DNA of 19,350 nt from Thermoanaerobacter sp049701115 (GCF_049701115.1 NZ_JBNATX010000036.1:1-19350), one strand, 5' to 3'. Positions 6,981-14,569 are shown, counted from the stretch's first letter. The notes: generated by a model from the sequence alone, not told the origin. Program-made: numbers and translations.

Positions 6981-8069
6981 TTAAGCGAATTTCCACGTTT
7001 CTAACCTTTTTTTAGCGTTTTTTCTCACAGATTCTATTTTTTCCATTGTAACTTCTCTTTCAAAGCTCCTGAAACCTGCCAATTTGAATCCGTGTTTTTT
7101 TGCAAGTCTCGCTATTTCATCTACCTGCTCGACTGTAAGGTCTCTCCCTAAAGAGTAATTTTCAATGCGCCCCTCCATAGCTAAAATCATTGTCTCTGCC
7201 ATGCAGGCATAACTCGTTTTGGGCGGAAAACCAAAATTAAAGTGAAAATCCACATCTCCCGGTACTTCCACTACTCCTCCTTCTATCACAAGCACGTCAT
7301 CCCTTTTGTCTGCAACTTCTTTTGATACATCTCTTGGCCTTGCCACATCGCATACCACTGCCCCGGGCTTTAAATATTCTGGCTTTATTACAGTATCCAC
7401 TGCGCTTGTCACAGTTATTATTATGTCGGCATCCTCAAGTGCCTCTTTTACATCTGAAGTTATGTGAGCAGACATTCCTGTTTTTTGCATCAGGTAATCT
7501 CTGAAATTCTGCAATTTTTCTTTGTTTCTCGCAACTAAAGTCATGTATTTGGCATCCCTTGAGAGAATTTCAGCGCAAACTTTCCCTATGGAGCCCGTAG
7601 CCCCAATTACCACCACATGAGAATCTCTTACATCCTTGCCCATTAGTTCAGCTGCTTTTATGGCCCCCTCTATAGCGGTTGCTACTGTGTAGCTGTTGCC
7701 AGTGGTGACTGCGATGTTTGAATTTTTTGCAATTGTAATTCCCGCATCCCCTACAACAGAGGTCATAGCACCCAAACCTACAATTTCTGCCCCTAAATTT
7801 TCAGCAATCTTTACTGCTTTTATTATCTTCTTCAAAACATAATCTTCAGGCAGTTTAAGCATTTGTTCAGAAGTCAGAGGAACCGCTACAAACCATCCTT
7901 CTGTCTCAGCATATTTGCTTTTTACCCCTGTAATTTCAGATACCTTCATCGGCGGAAGGAGCCTTGTAAAGCCCTCCACCACCCATTTAGGGAATTTTTG
8001 CATCACTTTAAATTTGCGACTTACATCCTCGTATTCTATAGGATGAATTATAAAGCCAAATTTATGCAC
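6981..8069 (-). CDS. Acyl-ACP reductase (AAR)-like NAD(P)-dependent oxidoreductase, COG5322 type
   Basis: 362 aa from GTG 8069. The sequence follows the cyanobacterial long-chain acyl-ACP reductase along its whole length: FGFIIHPIEYEDVSRKF at the N-terminus, LGAMTSVVGD, TTGNSYTVATAIE (from about residue 122), the Rossmann loop VVVIGATGSIG (GATGSIG 156-162), VARNKEKL, EGGVVEVPGDVDFHFNFGFP, then SYACMAETM and the closing LGRDLTVEQVDEIA and KHGF. Cys289 aligns with the Cys294 of Synechococcus AAR that carries the acyl thioester. Such a protein would reduce a fatty acyl-ACP or acyl-CoA to an aldehyde, but the substrate here is not shown. Databases may call such proteins shikimate or amino-acid dehydrogenases. 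GGGAGG is eight bases before GTG 8069 and only two before the alternative TTG 8075. It overlaps the preceding gene by eight bases. Confidence 0.8.
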   Translation of the reverse strand: MHKFGFIIHPIEYEDVSRKFKVMQKFPKWVVEGFTRLLPPMKVSEITGVKSKYAETEGWFVAVPLTSEQMLKLPEDYVLKKIIKAVKIAENLGAEIVGLGAMTSVVGDAGITIAKNSNIAVTTGNSYTVATAIEGAIKAAELMGKDVRDSHVVVIGATGSIGKVCAEILSRDAKYMTLVARNKEKLQNFRDYLMQKTGMSAHITSDVKEALEDADIIITVTSAVDTVIKPEYLKPGAVVCDVARPRDVSKEVADKRDDVLVIEGGVVEVPGDVDFHFNFGFPPKTSYACMAETMILAMEGRIENYSLGRDLTVEQVDEIARLAKKHGFKLAGFRSFEREVTMEKIESVRKNAKKRLETWKFA

Positions 8070-8991
8070 TCTCAATACCTCCCTTTTCTTGTAAATACTC
8101 TACCCTCGGCTCAAAACCTATCTTGTCCAAAAGCTCCTCATAATCTTTAGGCGTCATCTCTTCTTGCTTTTTGCCTGCTATTGCCACAAGAACTCCTTCC
8201 ATCACATTTGTGCCGAAGGACCTCCCGTTTATATTGGGGGTGGTGGTAATCAAAATTTCAACCCCTCTCTGCCTCAAAGTTTCAACATCTTCTTGTGTTA
8301 CAGTATTTGTAACTATGACCTTTCCTTTTAAATCTTCGGGCATGAACCTTTTTATAAACAAAAAATCGCCTGCTATTATGTCCGCCTCTTTATAGAATCT
8401 CTCGTATTTTTTGCTGTCTATCTTCAGCTGTTTTTCTCCCGTAGGATATATCAATTCAAAAGGCAGTCGCGCTACTACTGGAACGATTATAAAAGAGAGA
8501 AAATAGACAAGCCTTAAAGAGTGCAAAGGAATAGGGACATTGAGTGCAAACATCAGGTCCCCTATTATTAGGGAAGCTCCCTCTTCTTCAAAAGCCTTTG
8601 CCATTCCGTATCTATCCATTGCACTGGTGATAAGCACTTTTTTCCCTCTTAAGTCAACTATTCCTTTTTGCTGTATGTATTTTATTACTCTTCTTTCAAG
8701 GGTATTCTTAAGTCCCGAACCATCTACAATAGGGGTAATTTTCGCAGCATTCTTTAAAGGCAGAGCATCTCTTATCACATACCTCTTGTTTCCTGCAGAA
8801 AGATATAAGTCTATTCCACCCATACCAAAAGCGTCCACTTTTCCGTCAAGCTCTTTTATCATCTCTACAGCCTTTTTTAAATCTCCATCAGTGCCAATTC
8901 TTTCGATTATAAATTTCTCTCCTAAAACTTCTATTTCTGCTTTTTTATTCCTAGTAGAAGACCCTAAACTTATGCTTACAACTCTCTTCAT
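8062..8991 (-). CDS. Uncharacterised protein of the AAR-like operon (automatic name often 'quinate 5-dehydrogenase')
   Basis: 309 aa that I do not recognise functionally. The N-terminal part (about 1-75) reads SISLGSSTRNKKAEIEVLGE and DAFGMGGIDLYL. A Rossmann-like stretch DLRGKKVLITSAMDRYGMAKAFEEEGA follows (about 113-140), but it lacks a GxGxxG nucleotide loop. A hydrophobic run LVYFLSFIIVPVVARLPFEL (about residues 160-179) could touch a membrane. The C-terminal part has ADIIAGDFLFIKRFMP, IVTNTVTQEDVETLRQRGVEILITTTP and GRSFGTNVMEG. The 'dehydrogenase' label that I recall for relatives is not supported by visible motifs. It sits four bases after the regulator gene, with GAGGG overlapping that gene's stop. 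Its end overlaps the AAR-like gene, so the two are probably made together. Confidence 0.75.
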   Translation of the reverse strand: MKRVVSISLGSSTRNKKAEIEVLGEKFIIERIGTDGDLKKAVEMIKELDGKVDAFGMGGIDLYLSAGNKRYVIRDALPLKNAAKITPIVDGSGLKNTLERRVIKYIQQKGIVDLRGKKVLITSAMDRYGMAKAFEEEGASLIIGDLMFALNVPIPLHSLRLVYFLSFIIVPVVARLPFELIYPTGEKQLKIDSKKYERFYKEADIIAGDFLFIKRFMPEDLKGKVIVTNTVTQEDVETLRQRGVEILITTTPNINGRSFGTNVMEGVLVAIAGKKQEEMTPKDYEELLDKIGFEPRVEYLQEKGGIESA

Positions 8992-8995
8992 TTTT

Positions 8996-9520
8996 TCACC
9001 CTCTTAAAGAATCTAATATGTCTTTTATTACCTTTGGATCTACATACACATCTTCTGTGAGCGGAGAATGCCCGATGTTTACAGTTATTATGTCTTTGTC
9101 AAAAATGGCTTCCATAAGCTGGCTCCTTTTGTCTGACCCTAAAAATATTATCACGTCATGAGACTGCACCTTGGCAATAAGGTCCATAACCATATTAAAA
9201 AGCTCTATCCCACTAGTACTTTCGGCTATGCTAAGCCTTTCTTTTTCAGATAAGAGAAGAGTAAAATTAACTCCCCATTCTTTCAAAAGCTCCTCGAGCT
9301 CTTCTTTGTTTTTTATTGGAAAACCAATTACCGCTATATTCCCGCCTTTTCTTACCTCCGCTAGATTCTCAAGCCGTGATATAAAGCTTCTGTCCACTTT
9401 AAAGCGGTCTGCCACCTCTTGCTGCGAAAAACCGTTCTGCCTCATTTCAATCATCTTGTCTATAATGCTGTGAAGTTTGTTTAAATTGATGATTTTGTCT
9501 CCCACTTTTACAAATTTCAT
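8996..9520 (-). CDS. XRE-type helix-turn-helix regulator of the AAR-like operon
   Basis: 174 aa from ATG 9520, which has GGAGG seven bases upstream; an ATG at 9541 lacks a site. Residues about 31-52 (FSQQEVADRFKVDRSFISRLEN) form a clear Cro/XRE helix-turn-helix. After residue 60 comes a separate domain of alternating strands and helices (NIAVIGFPIKNKEELEELL, DVIIFLGSD, IITVNIGHSPLTEDVYVDP), perhaps a ligand-sensing part. It is unlike phage repressors. It is the first gene of the three-gene operon, so it likely controls its own operon, possibly through the dyad at 9535-9553. The signal it senses is unknown. Confidence 0.8.
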   Translation of the reverse strand: MKFVKVGDKIINLNKLHSIIDKMIEMRQNGFSQQEVADRFKVDRSFISRLENLAEVRKGGNIAVIGFPIKNKEELEELLKEWGVNFTLLLSEKERLSIAESTSGIELFNMVMDLIAKVQSHDVIIFLGSDKRSQLMEAIFDKDIITVNIGHSPLTEDVYVDPKVIKDILDSLRG

Positions 9521-9534
9521 CTTAAAACCTCCGA

Positions 9535-9553
9535 TGTGCACATTTTGTGCTCA
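9535..9553. promoter_or_regulatory. Candidate operator dyad of the AAR-like operon
   Basis: On the minus strand TGAGCAC-AAAAT-GTGCACA pairs at six of seven positions. It lies a few bases past the predicted transcription start and ends just before the regulator's Shine-Dalgarno, a fitting place for autorepression. It could instead be a leader hairpin. Confidence 0.45.
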
Positions 9554-9564
9554 CGCTGATTACA

Positions 9565-9593
9565 ATTTTACTACTTTTTAAAAAAAATTTCAA
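9565..9593 (-). promoter_or_regulatory. Sigma-A promoter of the AAR-like operon
   Basis: TTGAAA (9593-9588), a 17-base spacer, then TAAAAT (9570-9565). Expected start is near 9558, giving a leader of about 40 nt before ATG 9520. The -35 box lies inside the U-tail of the upstream terminator. Confidence 0.75.
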
Positions 9594-9609
9594 GGCAGAT
9601 TCACTGCCT
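9581..9609 (-). terminator. Terminator of the ger operon, overlapping the last stop codon
   Basis: AGGCAG (minus strand, 9609-9604) pairs with CTGCCT (9598-9593) around a five-base loop holding the stop codon (9603-9601). It is followed by TGAAATTTTTTTT. The stem is short, but the U-tract is good. Confidence 0.6.
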
Positions 9610-9828
9610 CCAAAATTTTTCTATAGGTTTTAGAAGATGGCTTATTACTTTATTCACGGAAATAATCTGTACATCAAGTACATATAGCAGGTTTAACACA
9701 TAACCAGCTATGAGAAATATAAAAAAAACTGTAACTTCCTTAAACCTTTTTTCTCTTAAAAGCCTTGGAACTTCCAGCATCGATAAAAAAACGAACAAAA
9801 CCGTCAAAGCCGCGATTTTAAATAGCAT
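9601..9828 (-). CDS. Small two-helix membrane protein, candidate germinant-receptor D subunit
   Basis: 75 aa from ATG 9828 (a TTG lies one codon earlier). Two hydrophobic helices are visible, about residues 3-20 (FKIAALTVLFVFLSML) and 35-53 (VFFIFLIAGYVLNLLYVLD), joined by a basic loop LLREKRFKE. A short amphipathic tail follows. It begins six bases after gerC, with AGGTGA spanning the gerC stop as its binding site, so it is the third gene of this operon. In Bacillus, small two-helix 'D' proteins of similar size encoded next to gerA-type operons modulate germination. I infer the same role from size, topology and place; sequence identity was not tested. Confidence 0.6.
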   Translation of the reverse strand: MLFKIAALTVLFVFLSMLEVPRLLREKRFKEVTVFFIFLIAGYVLNLLYVLDVQIISVNKVISHLLKPIEKFWRQ

Positions 9829-9834
9829 CAAAAC

Positions 9835-11034
9835 TCACCTCGGATGTATTGGTTTGGATGAAAGTCCAGAACGACGGATGTGCGTCTTAACAGTTACATT
9901 AAATTTTATATCAGGGTAAATATTTTCCCAGTCCTTTACGACTTTTTTCCACACTTTAGGCTTACTTCTGTGAAGAATTTCTACAAATCCCACTACATCT
10001 GCATTGTATTTTTTTTGAAGTATATTCAAAGTTCTCTCTATAGCAGATTTTATTTTACTGCTCACAATAACTTCTAATTGCTGTAGTTTTTCAGGCTCTG
10101 TGATGTCATACTTGGTCTCCTGTTCATTTAAATAAGCTTCTACATTTACTTTTATGTTAAATGAGATTTTATCCCTCTCAACTACAGGCTTAATCTCAGT
10201 TTTTGCTTTGGTTATCACAAGGGAGATGTGAGCTTTTTCGCCTTTTAATCCTTTATCAAGTGTTAAAGTGCTCCTTTTTAGCTTATTTGTCAGCACCAAC
10301 ACGGCTTTTGTGTCCTGCTCTTCTAAAAAGCCTATTAATTTATCATTGTCAAAAACTGCTGAACCTACAAGCCTTACTCCCACAGCTTTGCCATCTTTCT
10401 TTACAACCTCAAGTTTACCTGTGATAGGAGCTTTTTTAGGTATTTCCAGCGTCTGGATAAATTCATTTAAGTCGCATACATAAGAGGAAGAAGTGTTTGC
10501 CTGATTTGATATAATCCCAAGGACTTCTTTATAAGGATACCTTTCCAAGGTATTTGAAGAAGGAATATTGAAAAGCTCGTGTATGCTGCCTCCTGTGACA
10601 ACTAAAATATATGCCGTTCTTCTAAACTCTGGATTTCTCGTCATAAAGTCAAGAGTCTGATATATACCTGAACTAGCAAATTTTTCATCCAAAAATATTA
10701 TCTCGTTATACTGCATAAATAAAGATCGAGGAAGTTCGTCATTTAAATTGGCAAAAGCCTTAGCAAAGTCCACTCCATTTGCTTGAAAGACAGCGTAAGG
10801 CTTTCCAACAGCACCACCTCCCCCTGTTCCTCCTCCAAGTCCTCCGCCGCTCACTAAAAGCCCCGGTTTTAAGATTTCTACTACAAGATGAATCATCCCA
10901 TCTTCTCCTTTTTCAATTCCCAATCCCTGAACAAAGGCCAGCTGATTTATCTCTCTTTTATCCCAGCAACCCTCAGTAATGAGTAAACTCGTCAAAAAAA
11001 TTAATATCACAGCTATAATTTTTCTCCATTTCAT
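9835..11034 (-). CDS. gerC: Ger(x)C family germination lipoprotein
   Basis: 399 aa, typical of the C subunit of GerA-type germinant receptors, anchored on the outer face of the spore inner membrane. An N-terminal hydrophobic helix (about 5-20) leads to Cys23 in ITEGC-WDKREINQLAFVQGLGIEK, the standard opening of the family. The lipobox is not ideal, with Thr at -3 and Glu at -2. Residues 63-74 form a Gly-rich insert. The rest follows the family: EIIFLDEKFA, FMTRNPEFRRTAYILV, GVRLVGSAVFDNDKLIGFL near the middle and VVGFVEILHRSKPKVWK near the end. Its ATG overlaps the gerA stop by one base (TAATG). gerA is upstream and the small two-helix gene downstream. Confidence 0.93.
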   Translation of the reverse strand: MKWRKIIAVILIFLTSLLITEGCWDKREINQLAFVQGLGIEKGEDGMIHLVVEILKPGLLVSGGGLGGGTGGGGAVGKPYAVFQANGVDFAKAFANLNDELPRSLFMQYNEIIFLDEKFASSGIYQTLDFMTRNPEFRRTAYILVVTGGSIHELFNIPSSNTLERYPYKEVLGIISNQANTSSSYVCDLNEFIQTLEIPKKAPITGKLEVVKKDGKAVGVRLVGSAVFDNDKLIGFLEEQDTKAVLVLTNKLKRSTLTLDKGLKGEKAHISLVITKAKTEIKPVVERDKISFNIKVNVEAYLNEQETKYDITEPEKLQQLEVIVSSKIKSAIERTLNILQKKYNADVVGFVEILHRSKPKVWKKVVKDWENIYPDIKFNVTVKTHIRRSGLSSKPIHPR

Positions 11035-12569
11035 TATCCTCTTTTATCCTCCTGCCTTATTATGTTTTTCCTCTGTATAGTTTTAGGCCTTAGTATTTTT
11101 GCCCACCAAGGAATCCTTGTAAATACATCCGTTAACTCCCAAGTTCTGCTCGGAGTTATCGGCGAAAGATAAGGCACTCCAAAGGATTCTAAAGATGTCA
11201 TATGAGCTAAAATCATCATTATAACCATTATTATCCCAAAAAAACCTAAGGTCCCTGCTGCTATCATTATGATAAACCTGAGTAACCTGAAAGTTATAGC
11301 TACATTAAAGGCAGGTATGGCAAAGGAAGCAATGCCTGTCATAGCCACTACAATGACCATGGCAGGGGAGACAAGGCCAGCTTGAACAGCTGCCTGCCCT
11401 ATCACAAGGCCGCCGACGATGCTCACTGCTTGACCTACCTGCATTGGAAGCCTGATTCCTGCTTCCCTCAGTATTTCAAAGGTGACCTCCATAAACAAAG
11501 CTTCTAAAAGGGCCGGAAAAGGAACTCCTTCCCTCTGGGCAGCAATTGATATAGCTAATTGCGTTGGTATCATCTCCTGATGAAATGTAGTTTCTGCTAT
11601 GTATATAGAAGGGAAAAGAAGAGCCGTTATCATGGCTATTATTCTCAATATTCTCAAGGCAGAAGACAAAAAATATCTTTCATAGTAGTCTTCTCCTGCC
11701 TGAAAAAATTGTGCAAATACAGCCGGAACAGTCAATACAAAAGGTGAACCATCCACAATTATAGCTACTTTCCCCTCTAAAATCTCTGCAGTTATCCTGT
11801 CTGGCTTCTCCGAATGAGCAATCTGGGGAAAAGGAGAAAACGGATTATCTTCTATAAATTCCTCAATATATCCGCTGTCAATTATCCCATCAATCTGTAT
11901 CTTCTTAAGCCTTTTTTTGACTTCTTGAACAACTTTATCATCCGCTATTGATTTTATGTAAGCGATTGCCACATCTGTCTTTGAGTATTTTCCTATTTTC
12001 ATGTCCTCAATAACAAAATCAGGGTGCTTTATCCTTCTTCTTAACATAGAGGTATTAATCCTTAAGGTTTCAACAAATGCCTCCTTAGGTCCCCTCACAT
12101 AGGACTCAGTAGTAGATTCACTGACGTTTCTTCCTTCCCAACCCTTTGTGGAAAGTATTAGCGCTTTTCCAACGCCATCAATAAAAAGCGCCGTATTCCC
12201 AGAAAGTACTTCATCTAGAACATCTATTACTTTATCTTTGATTTTTACCTCAGATATTGTAACAAAAAGTTCTTTTATCCTTTCAAAAAACTCATTTCCA
12301 AAACCATGTCTTTCTTCTATCTTCTGCGTTTCTATCGTCAAAGGGAATACTACATTGTGAGCTATCAATGATTTATCGGCTAGCCCATCTACATACACAA
12401 GATAGGCCGCTATCCTTTTTTTGCCAATTTTTATGTCTCTAAACACCACATCATTGTTACCCTCTAAAAGAGTGGAAAAAATATATCTATTTTTAATTAA
12501 ATCTTTTTCTAAATACATATATTTATAATTTTCACGAATTTGCCGTGAATCAGGAAATTTTCTTGGCAT
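11034..12569 (-). CDS. gerA: GerA family spore germinant receptor A subunit
   Basis: 511 aa. The N-terminal soluble part (about 1-300) has the usual RDIKIGKKRIAAYLVYVDGLADK and DFVIEDMKIGKYSKTDVAIAYI. The membrane part (about 300-475) has several helices, with ETTFHQEMIPTQLAISIAAQREGVPFPALLEALFME, GIRLPMQVGQAVSIVGGLVIGQAAVQAG and AFNVAITFRLLRF, all family hallmarks. Together with gerB and gerC it forms a receptor for small nutrients in the spore inner membrane. The reading frame extends upstream to 12719, but that extension is Phe-rich and crosses the gerB start. ATG 12569 has GGAGGTG seven bases upstream. The ligand cannot be told from sequence. Confidence 0.95.
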   Translation of the reverse strand: MPRKFPDSRQIRENYKYMYLEKDLIKNRYIFSTLLEGNNDVVFRDIKIGKKRIAAYLVYVDGLADKSLIAHNVVFPLTIETQKIEERHGFGNEFFERIKELFVTISEVKIKDKVIDVLDEVLSGNTALFIDGVGKALILSTKGWEGRNVSESTTESYVRGPKEAFVETLRINTSMLRRRIKHPDFVIEDMKIGKYSKTDVAIAYIKSIADDKVVQEVKKRLKKIQIDGIIDSGYIEEFIEDNPFSPFPQIAHSEKPDRITAEILEGKVAIIVDGSPFVLTVPAVFAQFFQAGEDYYERYFLSSALRILRIIAMITALLFPSIYIAETTFHQEMIPTQLAISIAAQREGVPFPALLEALFMEVTFEILREAGIRLPMQVGQAVSIVGGLVIGQAAVQAGLVSPAMVIVVAMTGIASFAIPAFNVAITFRLLRFIIMIAAGTLGFFGIIMVIMMILAHMTSLESFGVPYLSPITPSRTWELTDVFTRIPWWAKILRPKTIQRKNIIRQEDKRG

Positions 12570-12659
12570 TTTTACACCTCCAAAAATATTATTTCCTTTG
12601 CAAAGAATATTATGTCTTTTTATGCAAATAATATAAAAAAAGAAATAGAGGGTTGGGAT
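12570..12659. promoter_or_regulatory. Divergent gerA/gerB intergenic region
   Basis: Ninety AT-rich bases between two divergent ger genes, so promoters for both must lie here or within the genes. A perfect decamer CTTTGCAAAG (12596-12605) and a second TGCAAA (12623-12628) stand 24 bases apart. Forespore sigma-G promoters are expected for such genes, but I could not fit a convincing -35/-10 pair. Confidence 0.35.
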
Positions 12660-13769
12660 ATGATCAATAAAATGGAAGAATTTGAAAGGACAGCCGAAAA
12701 AAAAATATCCTCTAAACAACTTGTCTTCCTGCTAGTAACAACAGTTATCTCAACTGCTGATGTTTTTCTCCCTTCCTTTGTAGCACTGGCAGCGAAACAG
12801 GACGCATGGATATCCATAATCTTTTCTTTTCTTTTTTCTATCATAATATTTAGCCTGTACTACAAATTAGCAATTATGTTTAAAGAAGAAACATTTTTTT
12901 CCTATATAAACAAAATCGTAGGCAGTTTTGCTGGAAAAATCATTTCCTTTTTATATCTTCTTTTTATGCTTCACGGGATCTCACTCGTTATGAGAGAATT
13001 GATAGAGGTAATGGTAAATGCTTTCATGCCCCACACTCCTGCCATAGTGTTTTATATAGTATTAATAGTGTCAGTTATGTATACTGTTTCAAAAGGATTC
13101 CTTGCAATAGTGAAATTAAATGAACTTCTCTTCCCTTTCGGTATGCTTCTTCTGGCTTTCGTAATAACTCTTGACCTACCCAAAGTTGATATGAAAAACT
13201 TTCTTCCAATACTTGAAAACGGAATAGTTCCTCCGATAATCGGTTCTGCACTTATAACCCCCTTTATGCTAGAGACGGTCATCATCCTTTTTATATTCCC
13301 TCACATATCCAAAAAAGAAAGGGCATTAAAGAGTGGAATCATAAGCCTTACAATACTCGCCTTTAGTATGATGCTTGGTGTTCTGGCAATTGGGATATTT
13401 GGAGCAAAGACAGCGGCTAACTTTCAATTTACGGCCCTAGAACTCGTGAGAAACATACGCATAAGCGATTACATTCAGAGGTTTGACTCTCTTGTCATGG
13501 CCATGTGGCTTATGGGGATATATCTAAAAATAGTGATATTCACATACCTTTTCTCGAAAGGACTAACAGAAACCATTAAATCAACGGACTACAGGTTCAT
13601 ACTTTTACCATTAGCTACACTTTTGATACCATTGTCCGAGAATGTCTCGGAAAGCCTTGATGGACTGTACACATATTTCCAGAGATTTTTCCCTTTTGAA
13701 TGCTTCTGGTTCGAAGTATTCTTCCCGCTTTTACTTTACACAATCGCAAAGGTAAGAAAAATAAAATGA
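12660..13769 (+). CDS. gerB: GerB family germinant receptor permease (B subunit)
   Basis: 369 aa, an integral membrane protein of the APC-like spore germination permease family, with about ten hydrophobic helices. Recognisable parts are KISSKQLVFLLVTTVISTADVFLPS at the start, LLFMLHGISLVMRELIEVMVNAFMPHTP, KGFLAIVKLNELLFPFG, and FLPILENGIVPPIIGSA with the following long helices. It probably binds the germinant. The frame opens earlier at 12612, but ATG 12660 has GAGGG seven bases upstream and gives the family length. It is transcribed away from gerA, whereas receptor subunits are usually co-directional. Its stop lies in a hairpin shared with coaX. Confidence 0.94.
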   Translation: MINKMEEFERTAEKKISSKQLVFLLVTTVISTADVFLPSFVALAAKQDAWISIIFSFLFSIIIFSLYYKLAIMFKEETFFSYINKIVGSFAGKIISFLYLLFMLHGISLVMRELIEVMVNAFMPHTPAIVFYIVLIVSVMYTVSKGFLAIVKLNELLFPFGMLLLAFVITLDLPKVDMKNFLPILENGIVPPIIGSALITPFMLETVIILFIFPHISKKERALKSGIISLTILAFSMMLGVLAIGIFGAKTAANFQFTALELVRNIRISDYIQRFDSLVMAMWLMGIYLKIVIFTYLFSKGLTETIKSTDYRFILLPLATLLIPLSENVSESLDGLYTYFQRFFPFECFWFEVFFPLLLYTIAKVRKIK

Positions 13770-13795
13770 GAGGAATCACTCCTTATTCCTCTCAT
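13757..13795 (-). terminator. Terminator of coaX
   Basis: ATGAGAGGAAT (13795-13785 read leftward) pairs with its complement at 13776-13766 over 11 bp with an eight-base loop. The minus-strand tail TTTATTTTTC is U-rich. It includes the stop codons of both convergent genes. The plus-strand tail is poor in T. Confidence 0.7.
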
Positions 13796-14543
13796 ATATG
13801 ATCCTCAATCCCTCGAGTGTAAGCATCTCGTTCACAGTGTCTATTGTCTCTGATTCCTCAGCAATCATATTTGCAAAACCTCCGGTTGCCACTACATAGG
13901 CAGAAGGTGCAAATTCTTTTTTCATCCTCCTGACTATGTAGTCCACCATACCTACATGTCCATATATGATCCCGGACTGCATGCTAGATACGGTATTTCT
14001 GTTAATTACTGTTGAAGGTTTCGTAAGGTCTATCTTTGGAAGCTTAGCAGTCCTCTGGAAAAGAGCATCTGCCGAAATTACAAGCCCGGGAGCAATTATT
14101 CCGCCTAAGTATTCCCCTTTTTCCGATATAGCGCAAAAGGTGGTCGCCGTCCCAAAATCTATAACTATAACGGGCCCTCCATACAAGTCATAAGCTGCCA
14201 CTGCATTCACTATTCTATCTGCTCCCACTTCTTTGGGATTGTCATATTTTATGTTTATACCTGTTTTTATTCCAGGACCTACCACTATAGGTTTTGTCTT
14301 AAAATACTTCACAGACATCGCCTGCAGAGTATTCATAAGGGGTGGAACTACTGAAGAAATTATCACATCATCAATATCCGAAAAATCTATGCCATTGTAG
14401 CTAAGAAGCTGGTTTACAAGCATTCCATATTCATCATGGGTCTTATTCTTATCTGTAGAGATTCTAAAGGAATGAAGCAGTTTTTTAGCTTCAAATACCC
14501 CTATAACTATATTTGTATTGCCCACATCAAAAGCCAGTAACAC
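13776..14543 (-). CDS. coaX: Type III pantothenate kinase
   Basis: 255 aa from GTG 14543, a normal CoaX length. It phosphorylates pantothenate with ATP, the first step of coenzyme A synthesis, and needs a monovalent cation. Marks in order are LLAFDVGNTNIVIGVF (phosphate-binding loop), DVIISSVVPPL, GIKTGINIKYDNPKEVGADRIVNAVAAYDLYGG (the conserved GADR and catalytic Asp), IDFGTATTFCAISEKGEYLGGIIAPGL, and ATGGFANMIAEES near the end. AAGGTGA is five bases before the GTG. A TTG six codons earlier is possible but has no clear site. It follows the ECF S component, which probably imports its substrate. A terminator-like hairpin separates the two. Confidence 0.96.
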   Translation of the reverse strand: MLLAFDVGNTNIVIGVFEAKKLLHSFRISTDKNKTHDEYGMLVNQLLSYNGIDFSDIDDVIISSVVPPLMNTLQAMSVKYFKTKPIVVGPGIKTGINIKYDNPKEVGADRIVNAVAAYDLYGGPVIVIDFGTATTFCAISEKGEYLGGIIAPGLVISADALFQRTAKLPKIDLTKPSTVINRNTVSSMQSGIIYGHVGMVDYIVRRMKKEFAPSAYVVATGGFANMIAEESETIDTVNEMLTLEGLRIIYERNKE

Positions 14544-14569
14544 ATCTCTCACCTTCTTCAATTAAAATT

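Noticed and set aside
6981..8069. Glutamyl-tRNA reductase or shikimate dehydrogenase
   Set aside because: The N-terminal catalytic motifs of both families are missing, and the whole-length pattern follows AAR.
12570..12719. Fifty-residue N-terminal extension of GerA
   Set aside because: It is Phe/Cys/Ile-rich, crosses the gerB start and has no ribosome site, while ATG 12569 has a perfect one.
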